From Chitinophaga deserti (GTDB taxonomy: Bacteria > Bacteroidota > Bacteroidia > Chitinophagales > Chitinophagaceae), in assembly GCF_003149455.1 (NCBI RefSeq), contig NZ_QFFK01000005.1, forward strand, positions 124,001-188,000: DNA of 64,000 nt, written 5' to 3'. Made by a program: the position numbers and the translations under genes. The notes beneath the pieces are model-generated. The model was given only the letters and a program-made list of their open reading frames with translations, was not told the DNA's origin and ran no database searches. Positions 45,167-54,992 of this stretch are shown piece after piece (position 1 is the first letter of the stretch; each line of letters starts with the position of its first letter).

Positions 45167-48100
45167 ATGAAACTATTCTACTGTTTTGTTTGCGCATGGC
45201 TCCTGTCGTATACTGCGCAGGGGGCCGCCTTACGCCAGGCAAATGATCTGGTAACCCTGGATGCCGTACGCATGCCTTTGCGGGATATTTTCCGGGAAAT
45301 ACATAAGCAAACGGATTTGCGTGTTATGTATGCCGATCGCCTGGTAAACGATTCCGAAACCCGGACCATCCGTTTTTACCGCACCAAAGTCCATGATGTT
45401 TTTACTGCCTTGTTTAAAGGAAAACCCCTTGAGTGGGAGCTGCGGGATGAGGTCATTATCCTCCGGCCGAAAGCCTCTTCCATGGGCACTGTGGCTGATA
45501 CGGCTTATAACCTGCGGGGGCAGATTACGGATCCGGAAGGGCGTGGTCTTGCCGGGGCTACCGTGTTAGTGAAAAACACCACACAGGGCAGCACCACCGA
45601 TGGGGAAGGCAGATTTCAGATACCGGATGTACCGCGCGGAGCCATATTGGTCGTCAGCTATACGGGATTTCATCCGGCAGAGTGGAGTGTGCGTAACAGC
45701 GCTGTATTACAACTGGCGCTGAAGCGCGATGTCCGTACTATCAATGAGGTAGAGGTTTTTTCCACAGGTTATCAGGAAGTACCAAAGGAACGTGCTACAG
45801 GTGCGTTTGAGTTCGTTACAAATGAACAGGTAAACCGTAAGCTGGGCCCTGATGTTCTCAGCCGGCTGGATGGGCTTACTTCCAGTATTCTGACAGACCG
45901 GAACAGGCTACAGCCCGGTGTGGATGGTGTTCAGCCCAGGAATCTTCGGTTACGGGGACTGAGTACTCTTACTACTTCCATTGAAGGGCCGCTTATCGTC
46001 CTGGATAATTTTCCTTATGAAGGAAACATGAATTCCATCAATCCTAACGATATCGAAAACATTTCCATTCTGCGGGATGCGGCGGCTGCTTCCATCTGGG
46101 GAGCTAAGGCTGCCAATGGTGTCATCGTTATTACCACCAAAAAAGGACGGTTTAACCAGCCGTTGCAGATCTCACTGAATGTAAATACAAACGTATTACT
46201 GAAGCCGGACTTGTTCAGGTATCCTGCCATGTCTGCAAGCGATTTCATTGGAGTGGAAAAGATGCTCCACGGCCGTGGATTTTATAATACGGCAATACGC
46301 CGCAACCGTGCAGTTTCAGCAGCAGTGGAAATATTCCAGCAGCGGCGGCTGGGGCAAATATCTGCAGCGGATTCTGCTGCAAGGATGGATGCCCTTCAAC
46401 AGCAGGATCTTCGCCGGGATATTGACAAATACGTATACCGGAATGCTGTTACCAGTCAGTATGCAATTAACCTGAATGGCGGCAGCGACCGTATCCGGTA
46501 TGCAGTTTCCGGAAGCTTCGATATGGCACCCAGTTTTGTGCGTGGAGAAGCTTTGAGGCGGGTAGCATTAAATACCGACAACCAGTTCAGGCTCACCAGT
46601 TTTCTGTCGTGGCAGCTGGGTATCAGATATTCGGAGATTGGCACGAAAGGGAATAGCCTGGGGCAATTCGGCAACCTGAATTTTACACCCTATACGCGGC
46701 TTGCGGATGAAAACGGTAACCCGGTTACCTATGCAGTTGAACACCGCGAAGGTTATACCGATACCGCTGGTGGAGGAAAGCTCCTCGACTGGAAATACCG
46801 CTTTTTACAGGAAATGCGGAATCAGGATATTGGCTCCACAGAAAAGGAAATTATTGTGAATACAGGTTTCCGTGCGGATATCACAAAGCATTTGACGGCC
46901 GATATTCAGTACCAGTATCTAACAGGGCGCATGCATCGGTGGAGTATTAATAATCTGGAAAGCTATGCACTGCGAAATCTTATCAATCTGTTCACCAATC
47001 TCGATACAGATATCCCGGCATACCGCCATCCCATTCCTGTAGCAGGCCGGCGCGATGATACCTACGCACAATGGAAGTCGCATATGGCGAGGGCACAGCT
47101 TAACTACAGGCAGGTTTTTGACGGGCGGCATCACATTAATGCATTGGCCGGAGCAGAAGTCAGAGAGCGGAGCCTGGATGAAGAATCTGTGCAGGTATAT
47201 GGATACAATGAGAGCACGCAGGCAACCGTACCGGTTGATTATATAACGCCTTATGAGCAGTATGGCGGACGCGGGGAACGGAGAATTCCCACCATACTGA
47301 TGCCTTTCAGAGGCACACTCAACCGCTTCGTTTCCTATTATGCCAACGCCTCCTGGAGTTACGAAAACAGGTATGTGTTTACAATCAGTGGCAGGCGTGA
47401 TGCTGCCAACCTGTTCGGCGTAGCTACGAACGATAAATGGAAACCTTTCTGGTCGGCGGGCCTGGCATGGAATATAGCAGAAGAAGCATTCTGGAATGCT
47501 CCGGCAGTAGAAGTATTGCGCCTGCGGACAAATTACGGTTACCAGGGGAATGTCAACAATACATTATCACCTAATATCATTACCCGATTTTCTGAGCAGG
47601 TAGATCCGCGTTTCGGAGCAGGGGATTACCGTATTCTGTCGCCCTCCAATAAAGATCTGAGCTGGGAACGGCAAAAGCAATTCAATGTTGGAATAGACGG
47701 GGGCTTTTGGAAGGGAAGACTGAACGTTTCGTTAGATGTATTTACAAAACGGTCTGTCGATCTTATTTACCAGATTTCTATGGAGCCTTCTACCGGTCTG
47801 GCTTCTGCGAAAATGAACGCTGCATCCCTCAAGGCTTCGGGGCTGGAGGTGCTTGTTAATTCCATAAATATAGACGGCCCTTTCCGATGGGCAACAGAAT
47901 GGAGGATGGGTACGGTTCGTAATAAAGTGCTGGAGCTGGATGAGCATTATAATCCGGAACTAATAGCCAACAGGGTTGCGGGTCAAAACTCCGGGCGCTT
48001 CCCGGTAAAGGGACGGGATCCGTTTGCACTGTATTCCCTGCCATTTCAGGGGCTGGATGCGGAGAATGGAGATCCCATCGGCTTACTGAACGGGAAACCC

Positions 48101-48661
48101 TCACGGGATTATACTGCGATCCTGAACCAGCATGCAGATTCAGCACAGCTGGTCAATCACGGATCATCACTGCCACGGATTTTTGGCAGCCTTACCAATA
48201 TTTTCTCATGGAAAGGTATCTCACTGATCGTAGCGCTGCAATACCGCTTCCGGTATTCCATACTTCGTAACACCATCAATTATAGCCAGCTGTATTCCTC
48301 AAATACTACGCACCCTGACTTTGCACGGCGCTGGCAGCAACCTGGTGATGAAAAAAAGACGACTGTCCCTTCCATGCCATATCCTGCTAACAATACCCGT
48401 GATGCATTCTATGCTATGACAGATGTTAATGTATTTAAGGGAGACAATATCCGGCTGCAACAGATCCGGATGGAGTACAGTTTGTCACTGGCAAGGCTTA
48501 CGCGGCAAACAATTAAGCGGGCTACTTTTTATGCATCCGGAGAAAACCTGGGCCTTGTTTGGCGTTCAGATAAAGTGAATGCCGACCCGGATGTGCAATA
48601 TGGTAATAATGCTTACCCGATGCCGGCACGGATCGGAGGGGGCATAAAAGTTGACTTTTAA
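45167..48661 (+). CDS. SusC/RagA-family TonB-dependent outer-membrane transporter with STN domain
   Basis: 1164 residues from ATG 45167 (MKLFYCFVCAWLLSYTAQGA), a signal peptide. Residues about 25-105 are the STN signalling domain (RMPLRDIFREIHKQTDLRVMYAD), followed by the carboxypeptidase-D regulatory-like domain (LRGQITDPEGRGLAGATVLVKN), the plug (IENISILRDAAAASIWGAKAANGVIVITTKKG, in part) and a long barrel ending in KVDF. The STN domain fits control by the adjacent sigma/FecR pair. It imports an unknown nutrient with the SusD protein encoded 11 bp downstream. Confidence 0.96.
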   Translation: MKLFYCFVCAWLLSYTAQGAALRQANDLVTLDAVRMPLRDIFREIHKQTDLRVMYADRLVNDSETRTIRFYRTKVHDVFTALFKGKPLEWELRDEVIILRPKASSMGTVADTAYNLRGQITDPEGRGLAGATVLVKNTTQGSTTDGEGRFQIPDVPRGAILVVSYTGFHPAEWSVRNSAVLQLALKRDVRTINEVEVFSTGYQEVPKERATGAFEFVTNEQVNRKLGPDVLSRLDGLTSSILTDRNRLQPGVDGVQPRNLRLRGLSTLTTSIEGPLIVLDNFPYEGNMNSINPNDIENISILRDAAAASIWGAKAANGVIVITTKKGRFNQPLQISLNVNTNVLLKPDLFRYPAMSASDFIGVEKMLHGRGFYNTAIRRNRAVSAAVEIFQQRRLGQISAADSAARMDALQQQDLRRDIDKYVYRNAVTSQYAINLNGGSDRIRYAVSGSFDMAPSFVRGEALRRVALNTDNQFRLTSFLSWQLGIRYSEIGTKGNSLGQFGNLNFTPYTRLADENGNPVTYAVEHREGYTDTAGGGKLLDWKYRFLQEMRNQDIGSTEKEIIVNTGFRADITKHLTADIQYQYLTGRMHRWSINNLESYALRNLINLFTNLDTDIPAYRHPIPVAGRRDDTYAQWKSHMARAQLNYRQVFDGRHHINALAGAEVRERSLDEESVQVYGYNESTQATVPVDYITPYEQYGGRGERRIPTILMPFRGTLNRFVSYYANASWSYENRYVFTISGRRDAANLFGVATNDKWKPFWSAGLAWNIAEEAFWNAPAVEVLRLRTNYGYQGNVNNTLSPNIITRFSEQVDPRFGAGDYRILSPSNKDLSWERQKQFNVGIDGGFWKGRLNVSLDVFTKRSVDLIYQISMEPSTGLASAKMNAASLKASGLEVLVNSINIDGPFRWATEWRMGTVRNKVLELDEHYNPELIANRVAGQNSGRFPVKGRDPFALYSLPFQGLDAENGDPIGLLNGKPSRDYTAILNQHADSAQLVNHGSSLPRIFGSLTNIFSWKGISLIVALQYRFRYSILRNTINYSQLYSSNTTHPDFARRWQQPGDEKKTTVPSMPYPANNTRDAFYAMTDVNVFKGDNIRLQQIRMEYSLSLARLTRQTIKRATFYASGENLGLVWRSDKVNADPDVQYGNNAYPMPARIGGGIKVDF

Positions 48662-48672
48662 AAAGTGAATGC

Positions 48673-50016
48673 ATGAAAAACAGAATATTATACTGCGCCA
48701 TTCTTTTAACATTCACAGTTGCCGGATGTAAGAAATACCTGGATGTAAAATCTGACAGCACTACATCTACGATTGAAACGGCAAACGATCTGCTGATGTT
48801 GCTCAACTATGAGAATCTGCATATCACCAATTGTCAGGGCCTCGCAGCAGCAGATGAATATTATGTTCCGGAAGATGCCTGGCTATCCGTTCAGGAGAAA
48901 GACAGAGAAAATTACAGCTGGAATTCCCAGATGCAATTTTACCCGGGTTATATCCGGCTGTATGAAAACGTCCTCTATGCGAATATCATCATCTCTAATG
49001 CAGACAAAGTGAAGGTTAGTAATGAGCAACAACGGGCGGAGATAAAAGGTATGGGGCTTTTCCTGCGGGGATATGCTTTTTTGCAGGCTGCGGAGTTATA
49101 TGCAATGCATTACAAAGCAGGCAGTGTTGATGAAGCGCAGGGGATCGTATTGCGGCTCGATGAAGAGCAGGGTACCATCAGCCGGAGGTCTTCACTTATA
49201 GAAACTTACCGGCAGATAACCAGTGATTTGGAAGCGGCACTGCCATTACTCCCTTTGAGCGCACCGTATAAAAACCGGCCCATAAAGGCGGCAGGTTATG
49301 CACTGCTTGCCAGGTTGTATCTGCAAACGGAACAATATTCCCGTGCAGTGGAAATGGCTTCTGCTTGCCTTGCGCTACGTCCTCAATTGCTGGATTTCAA
49401 TAGTCTGAATGAAGGGGATGCGTTCCCTCTGGGACAATTCGCAACCAATCCTGAGATTTTGTATTTCCAGACAGTGGCTGATAACCTTATGGTTACCTAT
49501 GATGATGTGCCGCGTGTTGACACGGTTTTACGGGCGATGTATGCCCCCGGCGATTTACGGGGCAGCCTGTATTTCCGGATGTTATCTGATGGTACCGAAT
49601 CATTCAGAAACAGCTATTCAGGTAGTTTCAGGCCATTTACGGGCATTTGTACGGATGAGGTATATCTCATCCGCGCGGAGTGCCTAGCCCGGGAAGGGAA
49701 GGTGCAGGAGGCTATGGATGACCTGAATACCCTGCTTTCCAAGCGCTGGCGCCCGGAAGCGTTTGTTCCGGTAACTGCAGGCAATACAGCGGAAGCCCTT
49801 CAAACCGTACTCAACGAAAGGAGGAAGGAACTGGTATTGCGCGGAGTACGCTGGGCCGACCTTAAACGGCTCAATACAAACCCATCCACCGCAGTAACCC
49901 TCACCCGCATGGGTGGTGGTTCAACATTTATACTTTCCCCGAACGATAAGCGGTATGCACTGCTGCTGCCGCAGGAAGTTATCAGCCGTACCTCCATAGC
50001 ACAAACGACCAGATAG
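48673..50016 (+). CDS. SusD/RagB-family nutrient-binding lipoprotein
   Basis: 447 residues. The lipobox is VAGC (Cys19), followed by KKYLDVKSDS. TPR-type helices occur throughout (AEIKGMGLFLRGYAFLQAAE; AAGYALLARLYLQTEQY), and the C-terminus has the SusD signature LNERRKELVLRGVRWADLKRL. It caps the SusC barrel at the cell surface. The sequence is on the short side for the family, typical of RagB-like members. No glycosidase or peptidase follows, so the substrate is open. Confidence 0.93.
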   Translation: MKNRILYCAILLTFTVAGCKKYLDVKSDSTTSTIETANDLLMLLNYENLHITNCQGLAAADEYYVPEDAWLSVQEKDRENYSWNSQMQFYPGYIRLYENVLYANIIISNADKVKVSNEQQRAEIKGMGLFLRGYAFLQAAELYAMHYKAGSVDEAQGIVLRLDEEQGTISRRSSLIETYRQITSDLEAALPLLPLSAPYKNRPIKAAGYALLARLYLQTEQYSRAVEMASACLALRPQLLDFNSLNEGDAFPLGQFATNPEILYFQTVADNLMVTYDDVPRVDTVLRAMYAPGDLRGSLYFRMLSDGTESFRNSYSGSFRPFTGICTDEVYLIRAECLAREGKVQEAMDDLNTLLSKRWRPEAFVPVTAGNTAEALQTVLNERRKELVLRGVRWADLKRLNTNPSTAVTLTRMGGGSTFILSPNDKRYALLLPQEVISRTSIAQTTR

Positions 50017-50037
50017 TCAACAATCAAATACACTTAT

Positions 50038-50496
50038 ATGAAGAAGCTAGTCATTACAGCCTGGATCCTGCTTACCGCTATATACGCCAGGTGTCAGCAA
50101 CACCCGCCGCTGGCAGAAGTAACAAACTGGAGCAGAACCGCTGCAGTACTTACCCCCAGATGGTGGCCACATGTTAAGGATAAAGTGAAAGACCAGCTGA
50201 CACCGGAGGATTTTAACCGGCTGGCTACCTATAACCCCTGGGAAAGTAAACCACCGCAGATGTCGTGGCATCATTCCGTGTATCTGGCAAAAGGAGACTC
50301 CGCCAGATTCATCAGGAAAATGAATGAATTGAAATGTTACCTGATTGCCAGTTATACCAACACGCTGGATTCTACAAAACGTTCTGACCAGGTAATTCTG
50401 AAAATACCTTACGAAGAAAACCGCCATTGGAATGATACCGTGAAATGGGATGTGGTATATGTCGTAGTCCCGAAAGAATATGTAAGGATGAAGTAA
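50038..50496 (+). CDS. Secreted hypothetical protein downstream of susD
   Basis: 152 residues with a signal peptide (MKKLVITAWILLTAIYARC, possible lipid Cys at 19). Not recognised. Trp-rich patches (LTPRWWPHVKDKVKDQL; ETNP-like NPWESKPPQMSWHHSVYL) could bind a ligand or sugar. It starts 21 bp after susD and ends at a terminator, so it is the third gene of the susCD transcript and probably an accessory of the same uptake system. Confidence 0.65.
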   Translation: MKKLVITAWILLTAIYARCQQHPPLAEVTNWSRTAAVLTPRWWPHVKDKVKDQLTPEDFNRLATYNPWESKPPQMSWHHSVYLAKGDSARFIRKMNELKCYLIASYTNTLDSTKRSDQVILKIPYEENRHWNDTVKWDVVYVVVPKEYVRMK

Positions 50497-50504
50497 AAAA
50501 TAAA

Positions 50505-50534
50505 AACCGCCATTGAAATTAATCAATGGCGGTT
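50505..50534. terminator. Bidirectional terminator
   Basis: AACCGCCATTGA (50505-50516) pairs exactly with TCAATGGCGGTT (50523-50534). An A-rich run before it gives a T-run for the convergent minus-strand gene, so it can serve both sides. Confidence 0.82.
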
Positions 50535-50552
50535 ACTTGCTGATGTGGAAAA

Positions 50553-50882
50553 TCAGGGAGTTTTAATGTCGAGAGCAGGGCTGTCGGCCAGTTCGTTATC
50601 GAGCGGGTGAGTAGAACCGCCGGGCTGGAGATCTTCAGCATCGATCGCATCTTCTACCTGCGTGTCGCTGATAATGCCATTGGCATCTTCAAGGGAAACC
50701 CAGTTGAATTTACCGGTACCGGATACACGGGAAGCTGAGCTCAGTACATCGTAGCTCGCAGCCAGGTAATAATTACCAGTGCCTTTGTAAGACAGGAAGT
50801 AAGTAGCACGGGTAGAAGTCGTGAAAGAGGAAAGGGTGATGGCAAATACTACCGCTGCCAGGGCGAAAAGATTCCGTTTCAT
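50553..50882 (-). CDS. Small secreted hypothetical protein
   Basis: 109 residues from ATG 50882 (MKRNLFALAAVVFAITLSSF), a clear signal peptide; the ATG at 50936 would place extra residues before it. The mature part is acidic and short (YFLSYKGTGNYYLAASYDV; VEDAIDAEDLQPGG). Not recognised. It is monocistronic on the minus strand next to the susCD transcript end. Confidence 0.65.
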   Translation of the reverse strand: MKRNLFALAAVVFAITLSSFTTSTRATYFLSYKGTGNYYLAASYDVLSSASRVSGTGKFNWVSLEDANGIISDTQVEDAIDAEDLQPGGSTHPLDNELADSPALDIKTP

Positions 50883-50960
50883 AATAGTTGATTTTTTTAG
50901 AATAATGCCTACTCTATTGAACAGGGTTTTCGGCATACCACCTGCCGCCGGAAACCGGCG

Positions 50961-51401
50961 TTATTGCGCAATGATGTCATGTTTTTTAAGAGGGCGCGGG
51001 AAGTAACGCAGCACAATTCCCGCAACTGTAAGTACAAGTCCGCCTGCTGCCAGATAAAGGACATAGAAGCGGCTGATATGATTCAGGAGTCCGCCAAACA
51101 TAGCCGGTGTTCCCGGATGGAGCCAGGCCACTACTGATAATACTCCAAAATATGCCAGCGAAAGCCCAAACCCTGCTGCCCTTGTAACCGGGAAGAACAA
51201 TAGTACCGCAGCCAGCAGCTGCCATCCTGCAATTCCCCATGCCAGCCCCAGCCGCGGGGCTTCAACTGGTGTATAGAATGCCAATACATTTACCGTTGTC
51301 TGAATCTGCACAATATTGCCAATGGCACTATGCAGGAAAAAGATCAGCAGCACTGCGGAAACAATATCTGCAACTGCGCGGGGGCGGAGGAAAGCGGGCA
51401 T
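50961..51401 (-). CDS. Four-helix membrane protein, DoxX/MauE-like
   Basis: 146 residues with four hydrophobic segments (IVSAVLLIFFLHSAIG; LGLAWGIAGWQLLAAVLLFF; GFGLSLAYFGVLSVVAWL; YVLYLAAGGLVLTVAGIVL). The layout is that of the DoxX/MauE superfamily, whose members include thiol- or quinone-linked proteins. No cysteines are present, so disulfide chemistry is unlikely. It is next to the AraC-type regulator on the same strand (gap about 97 bp), possibly its target. Confidence 0.6.
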   Translation of the reverse strand: MPAFLRPRAVADIVSAVLLIFFLHSAIGNIVQIQTTVNVLAFYTPVEAPRLGLAWGIAGWQLLAAVLLFFPVTRAAGFGLSLAYFGVLSVVAWLHPGTPAMFGGLLNHISRFYVLYLAAGGLVLTVAGIVLRYFPRPLKKHDIIAQ

Positions 51402-51498
51402 TACAATGTCTTTTAATGGTTGGTAATCGTTGTATCAGTTTTTCCGGTGGCGGACATTGTAAAGTTCACCAAACTTATAGGAAATGTGGTGTAGTATT

Positions 51499-52362
51499 TC
51501 AATTATTTAGGTGCAGTTTTTCATTATTTTTTTTATACCGACGGAATGCCGCGGGAGACATTCCGTAATGCCTGCGGAATACCCTTGAGAAGTAATGCCT
51601 GCTGGTAAACCCGCTGCGGGCGCTAATTTCATCCATCGTCAGCTGCTCCTGCCATAGCATATCCCGCCCCGCTTCCACACGTATCTGCTGAATAAAAGCA
51701 GACGGTGTCTGGCCGGTTACTTCTCTGAACCTGATCGTATAGGCATTTACATTCAGCCCCGCCATCCTCGCCAGCCGCTTCACACTGATAGGGTCGGCAT
51801 AGTTTTCACGGATATGCTGCAAAGTGGCGCGGATGCCTGCAGGCTTTGTGGCTTCCTGGTCAGTTTCACCCAGCAATTGCTGCACCATTGTTGTGATGGC
51901 AGGTATACCACCGGCGGTCCATCCTGCGCGGCGGATATTACCAAGTATGGTTCGCGCTGCTGCCGATAATGCCACTTCCGTCATATTGATATCCCTCTTC
52001 TCCGGGAAAGCAATACAACAATATTCATATTCACCGGCTGGAATTTCGGTAGTACTGCAGGATTGTAATTGTTGCCATACAGCATAGTGGGCTTTGATAC
52101 GGAATGGCGCTGTCAGCACCGTTCCCCTGATCCCGATACAGAACACCAGTATGGGGCCGGGAAGTTGTATATGCAGCGGGGCAGGCTGATGTAACAGCAG
52201 GTGCACCCAATACAGGGAAGCTCCCGGTAACGCAATGCTTCGCGCTGCGAGATGGCCGGCAAGGGTAGCGTCGGTATAAGCTGCTGCAGGGCCTTCCGGG
52301 GTATGGTGCCCTTCAGGTACATTGGGTTGCAGCCGGAAATGGAGGTACGGGTAGCCGTTCAT
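51499..52362 (-). CDS. AraC-family transcriptional regulator
   Basis: 287 residues. The C-terminal 100 residues hold two helix-turn-helix units (ISVKRLARMAGLNVNAYTIRF; LTMDEISARSGFTSRHYFSRVFRRHYGMSPAAFR), the AraC/XylS domain. The N-terminal 180 residues are not a recognised cupin but probably sense a ligand. It lies just upstream of the DoxX-like gene, which may be its target. Confidence 0.88.
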   Translation of the reverse strand: MNGYPYLHFRLQPNVPEGHHTPEGPAAAYTDATLAGHLAARSIALPGASLYWVHLLLHQPAPLHIQLPGPILVFCIGIRGTVLTAPFRIKAHYAVWQQLQSCSTTEIPAGEYEYCCIAFPEKRDINMTEVALSAAARTILGNIRRAGWTAGGIPAITTMVQQLLGETDQEATKPAGIRATLQHIRENYADPISVKRLARMAGLNVNAYTIRFREVTGQTPSAFIQQIRVEAGRDMLWQEQLTMDEISARSGFTSRHYFSRVFRRHYGMSPAAFRRYKKNNEKLHLNN

Positions 52363-52504
52363 TGTCTGTGCTTTAATGGTGGTTTTCCTCTGTAAGTGTA
52401 GCTGACAATAACGGAACGGATTGTACGTGGAATAACTAAGTTAACAGCATGGAATGCAGCAGCATTGCAGTGAAATCAGACTGCCATTGCTTAACACCAT
52501 AAAA

Positions 52505-52532
52505 AAACGCCCGCCGTTACCGGCGGGCGTTT
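52505..52532. terminator. Terminator between the AraC gene and the convergent lipoprotein gene
   Basis: AAACGCCCGCCG (52505-52516) pairs exactly with CGGCGGGCGTTT (52521-52532) around TTAC. The A-run on the left supplies a T-run on the minus strand, so it most likely ends the minus-strand gene at 52551. Confidence 0.82.
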
Positions 52533-52550
52533 GCTTCTTTTGCTTATGCC

Positions 52551-53402
52551 TCAGTAATAAAAAGTATGTTCGATGGTGCTGTTAAGCTGCGGATCGGCAG
52601 GGTAAATGACATTCGCTGTGCGGTGCATCAGGCGGTCGTTCTGAATGGCATAAGTGATCTCCCACCGCCTTTGCATAACAGCAGAACCACCGGGCTGTTG
52701 TATCCATTCGGAGAACTTAACGGGCAACCGGTCCAGCTGAAAGAGCAGGGCAGGATTGTACAGTTCGTAATTTTCCAGATCCAGCTCAGGTTCGGAGAAT
52801 ACCCAGGGACTGAAAGAAAACGGAGCGCTCCATTCATGTATACGGATGGCGCGCATTACACCATTGGGCTGTGTGCTGGAGATGAACGCTGGGAGCTTAT
52901 GACCATCGTAGGAATATACGATATCGCATACCTTACGCGGCCCTGCCTCGGATAAACCGGACCGGAGGATGCCGGAAAGCAGGCTGTCGGACCGGTAGGT
53001 GAAGTCATATTGCCTGCCGGTGGGGTTGATAAGGTGCCTGCTGGTGATGCGGCTGATCCTGTCGTTGGTGATCACATATACGCCTTCGGAAAGGGAGTTT
53101 TCAGTGGTAATACGTGTCAGCTTCCCGGCTGTGTAATGGTAATCCACATCCACGGTATCTTTTGTGAGGGTATTGATGGCATGGAAATGCCGCAGGGAAC
53201 TGTCTGTATGCCAGGCGTACTCTATGCGCACGGGGAACCCGGCTATTTCCACAGCTTTCAGCAAATGCCCTTTTACCAGCCGTGCCATACTATTACCGGG
53301 GCGCGGAGTTTCGGGTGGATCGGGGAGCGGGTCAGTTTTTTTTGTGCAACCGTGGGTTGCCATTATGGCGGTCATGAAGAGAAGAAATGAAGCGGTTTTC
53401 AT
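52551..53402 (-). CDS. Putative lipoprotein of unknown function
   Basis: 283 residues from ATG 53402 (MKTASFLLFMTAIMATHGC), which gives a lipobox-like THGC; the ORF continues upstream to 53507 without sense. A Pro-rich linker (DPLPDPPETPRPG) leads to a beta-type domain with repeated strand pairs (KDTVDVDYHYTAGKLTRI; YDFTYRSDSLLSGILRSG) resembling DUF4595-like or YD-repeat-like proteins, without proof. No partner is adjacent. Confidence 0.6.
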   Translation of the reverse strand: MKTASFLLFMTAIMATHGCTKKTDPLPDPPETPRPGNSMARLVKGHLLKAVEIAGFPVRIEYAWHTDSSLRHFHAINTLTKDTVDVDYHYTAGKLTRITTENSLSEGVYVITNDRISRITSRHLINPTGRQYDFTYRSDSLLSGILRSGLSEAGPRKVCDIVYSYDGHKLPAFISSTQPNGVMRAIRIHEWSAPFSFSPWVFSEPELDLENYELYNPALLFQLDRLPVKFSEWIQQPGGSAVMQRRWEITYAIQNDRLMHRTANVIYPADPQLNSTIEHTFYY

Positions 53403-53543
53403 ATAAAAGTTTGGCTTTATACCCTCTAATCTAGCCCATTCCATAGGGAAGGAGAAGGGGATTCGGACAGACCGGCCGTATACCCGGCTAAATTGTATAA
53501 GTAACAATCCTAATGCGAAATGACAGCATTACAGGAATTTACG

Positions 53544-53551
53544 TATCTTTG
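53544..53551 (+). promoter_or_regulatory. -7 element of the helicase gene
   Basis: TATCTTTG matches TAnnTTTG. The upstream box is weak. The leader would be about 90 nt. Confidence 0.5.
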
Positions 53552-53648
53552 TAAAGTTTTTTTATTCTCCTGGAGCTACAATTCGAGCATGTCCTTCTCT
53601 TTAATTTGACTTCCAGGTTGTTATCAACGTTACATAAAATCATATCAT

Positions 53649-54917
53649 TTGTCATTCGAGAAATTAGGCCTCATTTCACCCATACTTCGCGCACTGGAGA
53701 CACAAGGCTATAGTACACCTACACCCATCCAGGAACAGGCAATCCCTGTGGTGCTGGAAAAGCGGGACCTGCTGGCGTGCGCTCAGACAGGTACGGGGAA
53801 AACCGCAGCTTTTGCGATTCCCATCCTTCAGCTTTTAACAAAAGAAAAAGAGGCTGCCCAGGCGCCCGACCGTCATATCAAAACGCTTATTCTCACGCCA
53901 ACACGTGAGCTGGCTATCCAGATCGCGGAAAATATCCGTGACTATGGAGTACATACAGGCATCAAACATCTGGTGATCTTCGGCGGTGTATCTGCCCAGG
54001 CACAGATCGATGGACTGAAACGCGGTATCGATATCCTGATCGCCACGCCTGGCCGCCTGCTGGATCTCTGGCAACAGGGGCACATTAACCTGCATTATAT
54101 CCGCCAGTTTGTGCTCGACGAAGCCGACCGTATGCTGGATATGGGCTTCATCCACGATGTAAAACGTGTGATCACCAAGCTCCCGGCTAAGCGGCAAACG
54201 CTGTTCTTCTCTGCTACCATGCCCGACGAAATCGCGGGTCTGGCCAATTCGATCCTTTCCAATCCTGTGAAAGTTGCGGTAACACCCGTTTCTTCCACAG
54301 CAGAAAAAGTAGAACAGCAGCTGTTTTATACAGACAAGAATAACAAACGCAAGCTCCTCGTTCACGTATTGCAGGATGCTTCCATCATAAGCGCGCTTGT
54401 ATTTACCCGTACCAAACACGGGGCCGACCGTGTAGCCAAGGATCTGAATAAAGCCGGCATCACCGCCAGCGCCATCCATGGAGACAAGTCGCAGAATTCA
54501 CGCCAGCGTGCACTTACCGATTTCAAAGCAGGCCGCATCCGCGTACTGGTGGCTACCGACATTGCTGCACGTGGTATTGATGTAGATAACCTGTCGCACG
54601 TAATCAACTACGAGATTCCCAATGTGCCGGAAACTTATGTTCACCGCATTGGCCGTACAGGCCGTGGTGGAGCAAGCGGTATCGCACTTTCTTTCTGTGA
54701 AGATGAAGAAAGACCATATGTGAAAGATATTGTGAAGCTTATCAAACAGCAGATCCCTGTAGTTACTGACCATCCGTTCCCTGCTTCGGAAGTACCGGTT
54801 CATCAGGCACCCGCAGTGCAGTTGCGCCAGTCTTCTTCCCAGCAAAACTCCGGCAGAAAGAACCAGCAAAAGCGGAAATGGCATGGCCGCCCGCAGCAGG
54901 ACAGACAGAAAATCTAA
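53649..54917 (+). CDS. DEAD-box ATP-dependent RNA helicase, RhlE type
   Basis: 422 residues from a TTG start at 53649 that yields the family-typical MSFEKLGLI. Motifs in order: Q motif YSTPTPIQEQAIP, Walker A AQTGTGKT, PTRELAIQ, TPGRLLDL, motif II DEADRMLDMGF, SAT (FFSATMPDEI), ARGIDVDNLSHVI and HRIGRTGRGG. The C-terminus (about 380-422) is a basic Gln/Lys-rich RNA-binding tail. It unwinds RNA during ribosome assembly or decay, often at low temperature. Confidence 0.95.
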   Translation: MSFEKLGLISPILRALETQGYSTPTPIQEQAIPVVLEKRDLLACAQTGTGKTAAFAIPILQLLTKEKEAAQAPDRHIKTLILTPTRELAIQIAENIRDYGVHTGIKHLVIFGGVSAQAQIDGLKRGIDILIATPGRLLDLWQQGHINLHYIRQFVLDEADRMLDMGFIHDVKRVITKLPAKRQTLFFSATMPDEIAGLANSILSNPVKVAVTPVSSTAEKVEQQLFYTDKNNKRKLLVHVLQDASIISALVFTRTKHGADRVAKDLNKAGITASAIHGDKSQNSRQRALTDFKAGRIRVLVATDIAARGIDVDNLSHVINYEIPNVPETYVHRIGRTGRGGASGIALSFCEDEERPYVKDIVKLIKQQIPVVTDHPFPASEVPVHQAPAVQLRQSSSQQNSGRKNQQKRKWHGRPQQDRQKI

Positions 54918-54940
54918 AGCGCCCCACAGCGCAAAAATAA

Positions 54941-54985
54941 AGCGACCGGTACTCTGTAATTACGGAGTACCGGTCGCTCTTTTTA
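54941..54985. terminator. Bidirectional terminator after the helicase gene
   Basis: A near-perfect palindrome (54941-54979): AGCGACCGGTACTC pairs with GAGTACCGGTCGCT, and the T-run after it serves the plus strand. The convergent gene ends at 54993. Confidence 0.9.
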
Positions 54986-54992
54986 TACCAGT

